Positions 24,546 to 36,153 of a stretch of DNA of 64,000 bases are shown piece by piece. The position numbers and the translations under genes are program-made. Below the pieces are notes generated by a model. That model had not been told where the DNA came from, ran no database searches, and saw only the letters and a program-made list of their open reading frames with translations. Source of the stretch: Nannobrachium achirus (taxonomy: Eukaryota; Chordata; Actinopteri; Myctophiformes; Myctophidae); the NCBI GenBank assembly GCA_963921795.1, contig OY997652.1:21691678-21755677 (forward strand), in the 5' to 3' direction. The stretch's first letter is position 1. Each line of letters opens with the position of its first letter.

Positions 24546-26052
24546 CTCTGAATATCTCCATATATAGCATATATGGGCATAAAATGGACGCAGAATCACA
24601 AAGATCTCCATATACGGGCATAAAGGGACACAGACAGACGGATACAGAGATCTCCATAAATGGGCATAAAATGGACGCAAATGGCATATATGGGCATAAA
24701 ATTTACGCAGAATCACAAAGATCTCCATATACGGGCATAAAGGGACACAGACAGACAGATACAGAGATCTCCATATATGGGCATGAAATGGACGCAAATA
24801 GACAGATATCTCCATATATGGGCATATATGGGCATAAAATGGACCCAGAACTATATCTGCAGTGATCTCCATATATGGACATAAAATGGACGCTGACAGA
24901 CAGACAGATAACAGATATCTCCATATATGGGCATAAATGGACACAGGCAAACAGATGGTCAAAACGGGTCCTATGACAACAGGTATAATGGGGTTTGCAT
25001 TAAAGGGCGGGGCATTCATTCCCTATTTACATCGTTCCCGAGTTGGCCAGGTCGCCGACTAGACGCTGGGCCGCCCGAAGGGCGATACAGAGATCTCCAT
25101 AAAGATCTCCATATACGGGCATAAAGGGACACAGACAGACAGATACAGAGATCTCCATATATGGGCATGAAATGGACGCAAATAGACAGATATCTCCATA
25201 TATGGGCATATATGGGCATAAAATGGACCCAGAACTATATCTGCAGTGATCTCCATATATGGACATAAAATGGACGCTGACAGACAGACAGATAACAGAT
25301 ATCTCCATATATGGGCATAAATGGACACAGGCAAACAGATGGTCAAAACGGGTCCTATGACAACAGGTATAATGGGGTTTGCATTAAAGGGCGGGGCATT
25401 CATTCCCTATTTACATCGTTCCCGAGTTGGCCAGGTCGCCGACTAGACGCTGGGCCGCCCGAAGGGCGATACAGAGATCTCCATAATGGGCATAAAGGGA
25501 CAGCCTGGGACACAGACAAACAGATACAGAGATCTCCACACACGCAAACAGATGGTCAAAACGGGTCCTATGACAACAGGTATAATGGGGTTTGCATTAA
25601 AGGGCGGGGCAAACAGATGGTCAATACGGGTTCTACAGAGATCTCCATATATGGGTCATAAAATGGACGCAGACAGACAGATAACTCCATATATGGGCAT
25701 AAAAGGAGTCTGGACACAGGCAAACAGATGGTCAAAACGGGTCCTACAGAGATCTTCGTATATGGGCATAAAATGGACATAGACAGACAGATATCTCCAT
25801 ATATGGGCATAAATGGACACACGCAAACAGATGGTCAAAACAGATCCTATGACAACAGGTATAATGGGGTTTGCATTAAAGGGCGGGGCATTCATTCCCT
25901 ATTTACATTGTTCCCGAGTTGGCCAGGGCGCCGACTAGACGCTCGGCTGCCATCTCCATATATGGGCATAAAATGGACGTGGACAGACAGATATCTCCAT
26001 ATATGGGCATAAATGGACACACGCAAACAGATGGTCAAAACAGATCCTATGA
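24546..26052 (+). repeat. Complex tandem array built on CCATATATGGGCATAAA units, left part
   Basis: Units of about 40-50 bp read ATCTCCATATATGGGCATAA followed by ATGGACGCAGACAGACAGAT. They are mixed with a longer module (GGTATAATGGGGTTTGCATT ... GTTGGCCAGGTCGCCGACTA). A 384-bp block starting at 24719 is repeated nearly base for base from 25103, so part of the array was duplicated recently. About 13 exact CCATATATGG palindromes lie here. Open frames across the array are by-products of the unit. Confidence 0.9.
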
Positions 26053-29000
26053 CCAGAATCAGAATCAATCTTTATTGTCACATCACATTACAAGTAAGTG
26101 GGTGAAATTCTTGATTGTGTAGGCTCCACAATGCAGTTAAAAAAATAATAAATACAAAGTTCTCATAGAGAGAGGGGGTAGTAAAGTGCATAAATGACAC
26201 TCAGCATGTTAATGCAATAATACAGTGTATATTAAAAATCACACCTGTGTGAACTGAGCGGTGGTCGTGGAGGCTGCGCAACAGCAAAACAAATATATGG
26301 GTAATAATAATAATAATAATAAAAAAAAAAATATATGTGTAAAAAAAAAAAACATATATGGGGGGGGGGTGCTTGCTTGCGTGCATGCATGATGTCACTC
26401 AGGCCGCCACTGCGGCAGTTGATGCTCAGGGCAGACTAGACTCAACAGCACCTCTCTGGTCACACAGGGTACTCAGGCTACAGACAGACAGACAGACACA
26501 CACGGATACACACACGGCCACGCTATGGAGACGGTGTGACCACCGCTCAAAAATATATGTATATATATATATACAGTATAAATGTGTCCTTTATAACACA
26601 GTTCTGTGCAGTGTCACCAGACCTAGGTCTTGTTCAACAGTCTCATCACTGTTGGATAGAAACTGTTCAAGAGTCTGGTTGTGCTACTTCCGATACTCCT
26701 GTACCGTTTTCCTGGGCGTGGATGCGGGAGAGCATTGGCTGTGGCTGGGGTGGTGAACATCCTTAATGATGCTCTCTGCCTTCGCCACACAGCGTCTCTC
26801 ATATATCCCCTGAAGGGGTGGAAGCTCCCCTCCCACAATGCGCTGTGCTGTTTTCACCACTCTCTGCAGTGTTTTCCGTTCCGCAGCAGTGCAATTCCCA
26901 AACCAGGATGATCAGGATGCTCTCGATCGTGCTGTTATAGAACGCTCTAAGAATGCGGGGACCAACTTTAAACTTTTTCAGACGCCGTAGGCAATAGAGT
27001 CTCTGTTGGGCCTTTTTCACCACTTGAGTGGTGTGATTGGCCCATTTCAGGTCCCTCGAGATATTAATCCCCAGAAACTTGAAGTCAGTGACCTGCTCCA
27101 CTGCAACACCATTGATGAGGATCGGTGCGTGGTCCCTCTCGGTCCTCCTAAAGTCCACGATCAGTTCTTTTGTTTTCCCGACGTTGAGCTCAAGGCTGTT
27201 ATCCTGGCACCACTGCATCAGGTTCCCAACCTCGGCTCTGTAGGCCGTCTCGTCGTCATTCTCGATCCGGCCCATCACCGTCGTGTCGTCAGCGTATTTA
27301 ATTATGACGTTGGAGCTGAGCGTGGCTGTACAGTCATAGGTGTACAGCGAGTAGAGGAGAGGGCTCAACACACAGCCCTGAGGGGCTCCTGTGTTGAGGG
27401 TCAGGGGGTCAGACGTGATGTTACCCATCCTCACCACCTGACGGCGGCCCGTGAGAAAGTTCAGGATCCAGCTGCACATAGTCGGGTGCAGGCCCAGGTC
27501 TTTTAGCTTCATGTCCAGTCTAGCTGGAATGATCGTATTAAAGGCCGAGCTGTAGTCCACAAAAAGCATCCGCACACATCTGTTCTTCCCCTTGTCTAGG
27601 TAGGTGAGTGCAGAGTGTACGGCCAGGGCAACTGCGTCGTCCGTTGATCGGTTTCGACGATAAGCAAATTGCCATGGGTCCAGTGTGGCAGGCAGTGTGG
27701 AGCAGATGTAATCCCTTACCAGTCTCTCGAAACACTTACTGACGATCGGTGTAAGAGCGACCGGTCTCCAATCGTTGAGACACGCTGCCTTGTGGTTCTT
27801 CTTGGGGACCGGGACCACAATGGAGGATTTGAAGCCGGAGGGGACCACAGCTTGGGAGAGGGAGAGGTTGAAGATGGTTGTGAACACACCCGCCAGCTGG
27901 ACTGCACACGCTTTGAGCACGCGGCCTGGGATGCCATCCGGGCCGGCGGCTTTGCGGGTGTTGACCTGCTGGAAGGCCTTGCGCACGTCATGCTCCGTGA
28001 TGGTTAAGGGGCTGGTGTCCACAGGTGGTGCAGGCAAAGGCTGTTCTGTGCTACTGGACTCGAACCGGGCATAGAAGGTGTTCAGCTCCCCCAGGAGGGA
28101 GGCAGAGGGGGTCTCTGCAGATTTGGCTCTCCCTCTATAGTCCGTAATAGTACGCAGCCCCTGCCATGTACTCCTCACATCCCCGCTCTCAAACTGGTCC
28201 TGCAGCTTGGTCGTGTAGTCCTTCTTGGCTTTCCTGATGGTCCTCAGGAGTGTTGCACGGGTGTCCCCGAGATTTCCAGATCTGAAGGCGACGTTTCGTG
28301 CGTGAAGAGCAGCTCTTACCTCGCTGTTAATCCATGGCTTTTCATTGGGGAAAATCCGGACTGACTTTTTTGGAACAATGTCATCGATACACTTGCTGAT
28401 GAAACATGTGACTGTGTCTGAAAACTCGTTGACATTGTTTTCAGCAGCGTTCTGAAACATCTCCCAGTCCACGTGGTCAAAACAGTCTTGTAGTGTAGAA
28501 TCTGATTGTTCGGACCAAATCCTTACCTCCTTTTTACAGATGGGCTCTCGTTTCAGCCTCTGCTTGTAGGCAGGCAAGAGCTGAATGGCACTGTGGTCCG
28601 ATTTTCCAAACGGAGGACGGAGGAGGGGCTTGTAGGCGCCTGGAAAGGTGGTATAGCAGTGATCCAATATATTATCACCTCTGGTGTTGCAGGTGATGTG
28701 CTGGTGGAACTTGGGGAGAACCTTCTTAAGATGTGCCTTATTAAAGTCTCCAGCCACCACAAAGACACATTCGGGCTGAGCAGTCTCTTTTTCACTGATG
28801 ACCTTGTGCAGTTTATTCAGCGCTGTGTCTATACTGGCTCTTGGGTGTATGTAGACACCAATAAAGATCACAGCACTGAACTCCCTGGGAAGCCAGAATG
28901 GTCTGAGTTGGATCATTACAAATTCCACGTCAGGACAGCAGAGGGAGCCAATTATTTGGGCATCAGAACACCAGGAGTCCTTGACGTAGACGCAGACTCC

Positions 29001-29600
29001 TCCCCCCTTTTCCTTTCCGGTCAGTTGTTTTGATCGATCTACCCGGAAGTGAGAGTAACCGGGTAATTCAATCGCGGAGTCAGGAACCCCAGCGTCCAGC
29101 CATGTCTCCATGAGACAAACAATTCCAGTGTTCTTTGTTTCTCCCTGGAACCGCATCCGCGCCCGTAGTTCGGTCATCTTGTTGTCCAGCGTTTGGACGT
29201 TAGCGAGGAGTAGCGATGGCAGTGGCAGTCGGCCGGCTCGGTTCCTCGCCCGTACCAGGGTTCCGGCGCGTTTTCCCCGGTACCTTCCTCTCCGGAGTCT
29301 TCTCCGACGCCGTCTCGGTGGCACTGCTACCGCACCGGTTAGCCAGGGATCCCCCCCCGCAGAGAAGCTGTGTGGAGGATCTGTCCCACGGAACTCCGGT
29401 AGGTGAGCGATCGCTGATCTTATCTGTAATAGCGTGTGCCTGTCATATGTGTGGACACTGGAGACTATGTGTGTGGCGTTAATGGAAAGGGACAAACTTA
29501 AACTAAGAATACTAAAGAGGCTAAAACTGCAAATACTAGAGCAAACACAGCTGCAGCCGTGCGTCGGCGCCGCCGTTACTGCCGCCATAGTCATCAAAGG
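26053..29600 (-). mobile_element. Nearly full-length L2-like LINE inserted in the array
   Basis: Read on the minus strand. The ORF2-like frame begins near 29590 and runs to about 26935. It has an endonuclease domain (VCLMETWLD, VVAGDFNKAHL, FGKSDHSAI), then RT with KAAGPDGIPGRVLKAC, FVDYSSAFNTIIPARL, GAPQGCVLSPLLYSLYTYDC and KYADDT (27282-27300). The order and motifs match fish L2/Maui-type LINEs. Near 26930 the frame shifts: the expected tail (SWFGNCTAAERKTLQRVV) continues in another frame, so the copy carries at least one frameshift. The 3' end is the familiar AATAAAGATTGATTCTGATT tail, seen as its complement at 26053. Array sequence flanks both ends (CAGATCCTATGAC on the left, GGTATAATGGGGTTTGC on the right), so the LINE is younger than the array. 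Confidence 0.88.
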
Positions 29601-30453
29601 TATAATGGGGTTTGCATTAAAGGGCGGGGCAAACAGATGGTCAATACGGGTCCTACAGAGATCTCCATATATGGGCATAAAATGGACGCAGACAGACAGA
29701 TAACTCCATATATGGGCATAAAAGGAGTCTGGACACAGGCAAACAGATGGTCAAAACGGGTCCTACAGAGATCTCCGTGTATGGGCATAAAATGGACATA
29801 GACAGACAGATATCTCCATATATGGGCATAAATGGACACACGCAAACAGATGGTCAAAACAGATCCTATGACAACAGGTATAATGGGGTTTGCATTAAAG
29901 GGCAGGGCCTTCATTCCCTATTTACACTAGATGCTCGGCCGCCCATCTCCATATATGGGCATAAAATGGACGTAGACAGACAGATATCTCCATATATGGG
30001 CATAAATGGACACACGCAAACAGATTGTCAAAACAGGTCCTATGACAACAGGTATAATGGGGTTTACATTAAAGGGCGGGGCATTCATTCCCTATTTACA
30101 TTGTTCCCGAGTTGGCCAGGGCGCCGACTAGACGCTCGGCCGCCCTTTTCCCAAGCCGGCGCGAAACGTTCGGAATCTCCTTATGCGGGGCTGATTGTTG
30201 ACATCAGGCTGTTCCGGAGGAAATCGGCGCAAGCGCTGACTCATTGTGACATCACTTCATAAAAGGCTCTGACATCACGTACGCCACATGAGTCAACAAA
30301 AAATCTCTGTGAGTGTGTATGTATGTATGTAATCCGCGTATCTCGAGAACCGTTCGTCCCACCGGCACGCGCGTTCTCCATATATGGGAATAAAATGAAT
30401 GCCCGTATGCGGAGCTGATGTCTGACATCAGAGTTTTCCGCAACCGGTACTGT
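29601..30453 (+). repeat. CCATATATGG array, middle part
   Basis: The unit grammar of 24546-26052 continues after the LINE, followed by a second copy of the AATCCGCGTATCTCGAGAACC module (30140-30380). It is the right half of the array split by the LINE. Confidence 0.88.
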
Positions 30454-30461
30454 GTGTGCAG

Positions 30462-30870
30462 TAGAGATGTTACCGATCAATCGGCAATGGATTGGATCGG
30501 GCCGATCATAGCGTGATCGGCGATAATCGGTGGTTTAGATCAAAAGGTAAATTCACCGATCCGATCCGATCGGTGCATCCGATCAACCAGCCGTTCAGTA
30601 TGCCCACTTGAGGCCATTTTGGGGTATTGATTTCCACAGTGCTGAAGGAATATTATACATAGTAATGCTGGTAAATAACTATAAGGCAAATATATAAATT
30701 AATTCATGAGTGAATTAATGAATTAAAGTTAAAACATTAACATTTAGAAAATATAAATAATATATAAATAATAACTTGATCGGATCGGTGATTGATCGGT
30801 ATCGGGTGATCAAACTTTTGTGATCGGTGCTCGGTGATCGGTTCCAAAAAACCTGATCGGACCATCCCTA
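30462..30870. mobile_element. hAT-type MITE inserted in the array, 8-bp target duplication
   Basis: The ends are TAGAGATGTTACCGATCA and ATCGGACCATCCCTA. The interior is full of CCGATC / GATCGG words. Exact 8-bp duplications GTGTGCAG flank it (30454-30461 and 30871-30878). Non-autonomous. Confidence 0.9.
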
Positions 30871-30878
30871 GTGTGCAG

Positions 30879-31965
30879 AGATCTTCATATATAGGCATAA
30901 GTGGACAAAGACAAACAGATCCTATGACAACAGATATATTGGGGTTTGCATTAAAGGGTGGGGCATTCATGGGGTTTGCATTAAAGGGTGGGGCATTCAT
31001 TCCCTATTTCAAATTCGGCACACGCGTTCCCCACCGCAGCAGGTAGTGCAGTGCTCGGCCTCGACCCGACCTGATACACGATTTTCTTGAACCAGCACGA
31101 ACGGTTCGGATTCTGATGTCTGACATCAGGATTTTCCGGAACTGGCACTGTGTCTGCATAGATCTCCATATATGAGCATAAAATGGATGCAGACAGACAG
31201 ATACAGATATCTCCATATGGGCATAAATGGACACAGGCAAACAGATGGTCAAATATCTCCATATATGGGCATAAAGTGGACGCAGACAGACAGATACAGA
31301 TATCTCCATATATGGGCATAAATGGACACAGCAAACAGATGGTCAAAACGGGTCCTATGACAACAGGTATAATGGGGTTTGCATTAAGTTTGTCTCCTCC
31401 TCCATCTGTTTGTCTGTGTCCCTTTATTCCCATTATGGAGATCTCTGTATCTGTCTGTGCCTCCGACTGTGTTGCAGACACAGTGCCGGTTCCCCCTTTA
31501 ATGCAAACCCCATTATACCTGTTGTCATAGGACCCGTTTTGACCATCTGTTTGAAAAAGCGACAGAGATCTCATATATGGGCATAAAATGGACGCAGATA
31601 AACAGATATCTCCATATATGGCATATATGGGCATTCAATGGACGCAGAATCACAAAGATCTCCATATAGGGGCATAAAAGGGACACAGACAGACAGATAC
31701 AGAGATCTCCATATATGGGCATAAAATGGACGCAGATAGACAGATATCTCCATATATGGGCATATATGGGCATAAAATGGACCCAGGACTATAACTGCAG
31801 TGATCTCCATATATGGACATAAAATGGACGCCGACAGACAGACAGATACAGATATCTCTATATATGGGCATAAAGGGTGGAGCATTCATTCCCTATTTAC
31901 ATTGTTCCGAGTTGGCCAGGTCGCCGACTAGACGCTGGGCCGCCAGCTTCTAGTTATTATAAATA
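30879..31965 (+). repeat. CCATATATGG array, right part
   Basis: The stretch has further array units, a duplicated GGGGTTTGCATTAAAGGGTG module (30950-30999) and an inverted segment around 31390-31550 where the unit is read on the opposite strand. It ends at the GTTGGCCAGGTCGCCGACTA module. Confidence 0.85.
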
Positions 31966-31984
31966 CGATTATGTGTGTTTATCC

Positions 31985-32047
31985 AACAGTTTATTGCGAC
32001 CCAAGGTCGCAGTTTACCATAAGAAATGTCACAGCTTGTCTCCCTCC

Positions 32048-32143
<96 letters not shown>

Positions 32144-32905
32144 ACATTTGTAGAGTCTATGGGTTGTTTCCCTTGTCACTGTGACATCACAGGTGATATC
32201 ACAGGTGACATCACCTATGTAAAAGTCCATATATGGGTATTCCCCAGAATCCCTTTTATGCGCATGAAGATCCCATCGATATATATCACACCAAGACCCA
32301 TACCTGTGTGGCTGGTTCAGATAGGGATCTCCATGTATGGGCATAAAATATATTGTATGTATATGGATACATATTATTATTAATAAAGGATAAAATAAAA
32401 TAAAAAAGTCCATATATGGGCATTCCCAGAAACAAAATCCCTTTTATGCCCATATATGGAGATTTCAGATCTCATCAATCCCATACCCTAACCGGCCCAT
32501 GAGCCTGCTTTACTCTGATTTACACCCTACCTTCCCCGAAAACATTAATTTATATTATATATTAATAAAGGATAAAATAAATAAAATGTCCATATAATGT
32601 ATGGGCATTCCCAGATGATGCCCTGTTAGGGTACCCCCTTATGCCCATTTATGGAGCTCCCCAGGCATCAAACCCAGGCCCTAACTCGCCAAGGCCCTGC
32701 TTGGCTTTACTAATTAACATACGTTTTATGCCCATATATGGAGATCCCTGTCCCAATGTCATCAATACTTGTCTGGAAATGCCCATATTTGGTAATGCCC
32801 ATATATGGGCATGTTTTGACATAACATTGTTGACTATCATGCAGGGGTCTCCATATACAGTATGGGTAACGGGTCCGATATACATCACTGGCCAGATGGC
32901 GAAGA
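31985..32905 (+). repeat. Array-related repeat with Helitron-like head and (GTCT)n(GT)n
   Basis: It starts TTGCGACCCAAGGTCGCAGT (hairpin head), then ATGTCACAGCTTGTCTCC, a GTCT run (32051-32096), a GT run (32097-32142) and AAAGTCCATATATGGGTATT. A diverged copy in inverse orientation is at 47090-47425. Further exact CCATATATGG sites lie at about 32226, 32405, 32452, 32732 and 32804. Confidence 0.75.
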
Positions 32906-32952
32906 ATTGGTGCGACCTCGTCCTTTAGGGCATGGTCGCATGTCTCATGTGA

Positions 32953-33007
32953 TGACGTCATCATCACCATAAAAGCCAAAGAGGGACCAGCATTCTTTGT
33001 GACGTCA
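32953..33007. promoter_or_regulatory. Two perfect CRE palindromes upstream of cul1 copy
   Basis: TGACGTCA occurs at 32953-32960 and again at 33000-33007, about 350-400 bp before the cul1 start. This is the full consensus for CREB/CREM/ATF binding. Function is inferred from sequence only. Confidence 0.5.
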
Positions 33008-33111
33008 CCATCAATGCGACCTGATATAAACGTAAATGGTGATGTCATAATATTGAGGCATACAGTATATAAGCCAGATGGGCAGGGGAGATGGAGGCAA
33101 AATATGCCCCT

Positions 33112-33146
33112 TATCGGACATATGCCCCCTTTATGTCCGATAAGCT
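33112..33146. repeat. 12-bp-stem hairpin upstream of cul1 copy
   Basis: CTTATCGGACAT and ATGTCCGATAAG form a perfect inverted repeat around an 11-base loop. Confidence 0.7.
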
Positions 33147-33191
33147 TGAGGATTGGTGAATTGATTAGCTTCACATGACACTTTGACTTAC

Positions 33192-33225
33192 TATAAAACG
33201 GGAGAAGCGGGTGCAGACCTCTAGT
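33192..33225 (+). promoter_or_regulatory. Candidate TATA box for cul1 copy
   Basis: TATAAAA at 33192-33198 lies about 165 bp before the ATG. A second TATATAAG lies at 33066-33073. The transcript start cannot be fixed from the sequence. Confidence 0.4.
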
Positions 33226-33360
33226 ACCTTGAACAAGAGAGGAAACCGACATTCATACCCAGCCGATCGCAGTACTCGCGCGCTCTGCTTGCGCAAGTAA
33301 TTAAGGCTACAACAACCAATCGATTAAAATCATTGTAGGGAGACGAAGAAGGGTGACAGA

Positions 33361-35676
33361 ATGTCATCTAACCTGATCCAGAAACAGAACGGGCTGGACC
33401 AGATCTGGGATGGCCTGCGGGCCGGGATTCAGCAGGTGTACACGCGGCAGAGCATGGCCAATGCTCGCTACATGGAACTCTACACTCATGTATTTAACTA
33501 CTGTAACAGTGTGCACCAGTCGAGCCAAGGCAGGGGCCCTGTACCCGCCGCTGAGCCTTCCAAGAAGACCACCGTTTCAGGCGAAACCCCGTTTGTAGGC
33601 CTAGATCTCTACAAGAGACTCGAAGAGTTCCTCAAGAACTATTTAACCAGCCTGCTTACAGATGGAGAGGACCTGATGGATGAGTGTGTCTTGAAGTTCT
33701 ACACACAACAGTGGGAGGACTACCGTTTCTCCAGTAAAGTGCTCAATGGGATCTGTGCCTACCTCAACCGCAATTGGGTCAGACGGGAGTGTGACAAGGG
33801 AAGCGAGGGCATCTACGAGATCTACTCGCTGGCGCTGGTGACATGGAGGGAGTGTTTATTCAGACCCCTCAACAAGCAGGTAACAAATGAAGTGCTGAAG
33901 CTGATAGAGAGGGAGAGGAATGGAGAGACCATTAGCACTAGACTCATCAGCGACGTGGTTCAGTCTTATGTTGAGCTGGGTCTGAACGAAGAAAACGCCT
34001 TTGCCAAAGGCCCCAAGCTGTCTGTGTACAAGGAGTATTTTGAGTGTCAGTTCCTCTCCGACACAGAGCGCTTCTACACACGAGAGAGCACAGAGTTCCT
34101 ACTACAGAACCCTGTCACAGACTTCATGAAGAAGACTGAGGCTCGTCTGCTAGAGGAACAGCGTCGTGTTCAGGTATACCTCCATGAGTCCACTCAGGAT
34201 GGACTGGCCAGGAAGTGTGAACAGGTGCTCATAGAGAAACATCTGGAGATCTTCCAGAGCGAGTTCCAGAACCTTCTGGATGCTGACAAGAATGAAGACC
34301 TGGGCAGGATGTACAACCTGGTGTCACGCATTACAGACGACCTAGGAGAGCTGAAGAGACTACTGGAGACTCACATCCACAACCAGGGCCTGGCTGCCAT
34401 TGAGAAGTGTGGAGAAGCTGCTCTCAACGACCCTAAGGTTTATGTCCAGACCACGTTGGACGTTCATAAGAAGTACAACGCTCTGGTCATATCTGCCTTC
34501 AACAATGACGCTGGCTTTGTGGCTGCCCTCGACAAGGCTTGTGGTCCTTTCATTAACAACAATGCAGTCACCAAGATGGCTCAGTCCTCCAGCAAGTCTC
34601 CGGAACTACTGGCAAGATACTGTGACTCGCTGCTTAAGAAGAGTTCCAAGAACCCAGAGGAGGCAGAACTGGAGGACACACTCAACCAAGTGATGGTGGT
34701 TTTTAAGTACATCGAGGACAAGGATGTGTTCCAGAGGTTTTATGCTTTGATGCTAGCTAAGCGCCTGGTCCACCAGAACAGTGCTAGCGACGACGCTGAG
34801 GCTAGCATGATCTCCAAACTAAAGCAAGCTTGTGGGTTTGAGTACACGTCCAAACTGCAGAGGATGTTCCAAGATATAGGAGTCAGCAAAGACCTCAGTG
34901 AACAGTTCAAGAAACACCTTTCCAACTCGGAGCCACTGGACTTGGACTTCAGTATCCAGGTTCTGAGCTCTGCATCCTGGCCCTTCCATCAGTCCTGTAC
35001 CCTCACCCTGCCCTCCGAGTTGGAGCAGAGCTACCAGCAGTTCACAGCGTTCTACACCAGCAGACACATTGGCCGTAAACTCACCTGGCTCTACCTCTTG
35101 TCTAAAGGAGAGTTGGTTACCAACTGCTTTAAGAACAGGTACACTCTGCAGGCCTCTGCATTCCAGATGGCGGTCCTGCTCCAGTACAACACAGAGGACA
35201 TGTACACTGTCCAGCAGCTCACTGACAGCACACAGATCAAAACAGACATTCTTGCAAATGTGTTGCAGATATTGTTGAAATCCAAGCTGCTGGTTCTGGA
35301 GGATAGGAACGCTAACCTAGATGAAGTGGACTTTAAACCAGATACCCTCATCAAACTCTTCCTAGGATACAAGAATAGGAAATTGCGGGTGAACATCAAT
35401 GTCCCCATGAAGACGGAACAGAAACAGGAACAGGAGACAACACACAAAAACATAGAGGAGGACCGCAGGATTCTCATACAGGCTGCTATCGTAAGGATCA
35501 TGAAGATGAGGAAGAGGCTGAAACATCAGCAGCTTCTGGCTGAAGTCCTGAACCAGCTGTCCTCCCATTTCAAACCAAGAGTCCCTGTTATCAAGAAATG
35601 CATCGACATCCTGATTGAGAGGGAATACCTGGAGCGAGTGGATGGAGAGAAAGACAAATACAGCTACATAGCCTAA
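33361..35676 (+). CDS. cul1: Cullin-1, intact intronless copy (probable retrogene)
   Basis: One uninterrupted frame of 771 codons, against 776 residues in human CUL1, matches it end to end as recalled. Cullin-1 is the scaffold of SCF ubiquitin ligases: its N-terminal helices bind SKP1/F-box proteins and its C terminus binds RBX1. The N-terminal SKP1-contact region is present ([17 protein letters not shown]), as are the cullin repeats, the cullin homology domain ([20 protein letters not shown]) and the C-terminal winged helix with the neddylation lysine in [17 protein letters not shown], ending YSYIA. Vertebrate CUL1 genes have about 20 coding exons, so the lack of any intron points to reverse-transcribed mRNA. 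No poly(A) tract or target duplication is obvious, and N-terminal residues differ ([16 protein letters not shown]), so the copy is not brand new. An open frame of this length implies selection or recency. It lies between the CArG array and an slc29a1-like fragment. Confidence 0.92.
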   Translation: MSSNLIQKQNGLDQIWDGLRAGIQQVYTRQSMANARYMELYTHVFNYCNSVHQSSQGRGPVPAAEPSKKTTVSGETPFVGLDLYKRLEEFLKNYLTSLLTDGEDLMDECVLKFYTQQWEDYRFSSKVLNGICAYLNRNWVRRECDKGSEGIYEIYSLALVTWRECLFRPLNKQVTNEVLKLIERERNGETISTRLISDVVQSYVELGLNEENAFAKGPKLSVYKEYFECQFLSDTERFYTRESTEFLLQNPVTDFMKKTEARLLEEQRRVQVYLHESTQDGLARKCEQVLIEKHLEIFQSEFQNLLDADKNEDLGRMYNLVSRITDDLGELKRLLETHIHNQGLAAIEKCGEAALNDPKVYVQTTLDVHKKYNALVISAFNNDAGFVAALDKACGPFINNNAVTKMAQSSSKSPELLARYCDSLLKKSSKNPEEAELEDTLNQVMVVFKYIEDKDVFQRFYALMLAKRLVHQNSASDDAEASMISKLKQACGFEYTSKLQRMFQDIGVSKDLSEQFKKHLSNSEPLDLDFSIQVLSSASWPFHQSCTLTLPSELEQSYQQFTAFYTSRHIGRKLTWLYLLSKGELVTNCFKNRYTLQASAFQMAVLLQYNTEDMYTVQQLTDSTQIKTDILANVLQILLKSKLLVLEDRNANLDEVDFKPDTLIKLFLGYKNRKLRVNINVPMKTEQKQEQETTHKNIEEDRRILIQAAIVRIMKMRKRLKHQQLLAEVLNQLSSHFKPRVPVIKKCIDILIEREYLERVDGEKDKYSYIA

Positions 35677-35997
35677 ACATCAGCCCTACCCCTACAATTT
35701 GATTATCGATTTTAATCAAATTAAAACATAATAATCACTAAGGAGGAGTGAACTATTTCCCTTCCTTTACAAACTGCAGAGTTATGTATGCTCATTTTGC
35801 GCAATAATGACAGCGAGGTAGAACAAACATGCCATTAAGAAAAGGATTAGGCCTACCTGCAATAACTGTACGATGGACTTTTCTTGGTTTGGGATTAGGG
35901 CCTCAATGTAATGATGGCGCATTTGAAGAGCAGGCATGTTGCATTATGCAGTAGATTGCCTTGTGATTTGAGACAGAATAAGGGTAATGGTGCCATC

Positions 35998-36153
35998 TTT
36001 ACCTTCACCAACACGGCGGTCAACCAGGATGACCGTCAGACTGCCTGAGATACGCAGCTTCTCAGGAATCCTCTGGTGGATGAAGGAGTTGAGGCAGGGG
36101 AAGATGAGCATGGGCAACATGGAAGACTGTGTCATCGCATTGCTGAAGATCAA
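35998..36153 (-). pseudogene. slc29a1-like (ENT1) exon fragment
   Basis: On the minus strand a stretch reads IFSNAMTQSSMLPMLIF, then NSFIHQRIPEKLRISGSL, VILV. This resembles the human ENT1 nucleoside-transporter segment IFNNVMTLCAMLPLLLF ... LNSFLHQRIPQSVRILGSL. The continuation TAVLVKV (human TAILVKV) is in another frame, so there is a small deletion or frameshift. No other exons are seen nearby. It is probably a stray pseudogene piece, perhaps moved together with the cul1 copy 300 bp away. Confidence 0.55.

Noticed and set aside
24235-25895. Overlapping frames of 60-160 codons rich in PYMEISVSVCL / MGINGHRQTD words
   Set aside because: They are translations of the CATATATGG repeat unit in several frames and both strands; no start context, splice signal or family resemblance.
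24546-31965. Regular repeats suggestive of a CRISPR array
   Set aside because: Unit spacing and content vary, there are no uniform unique spacers or cas genes, and the genome is a vertebrate.
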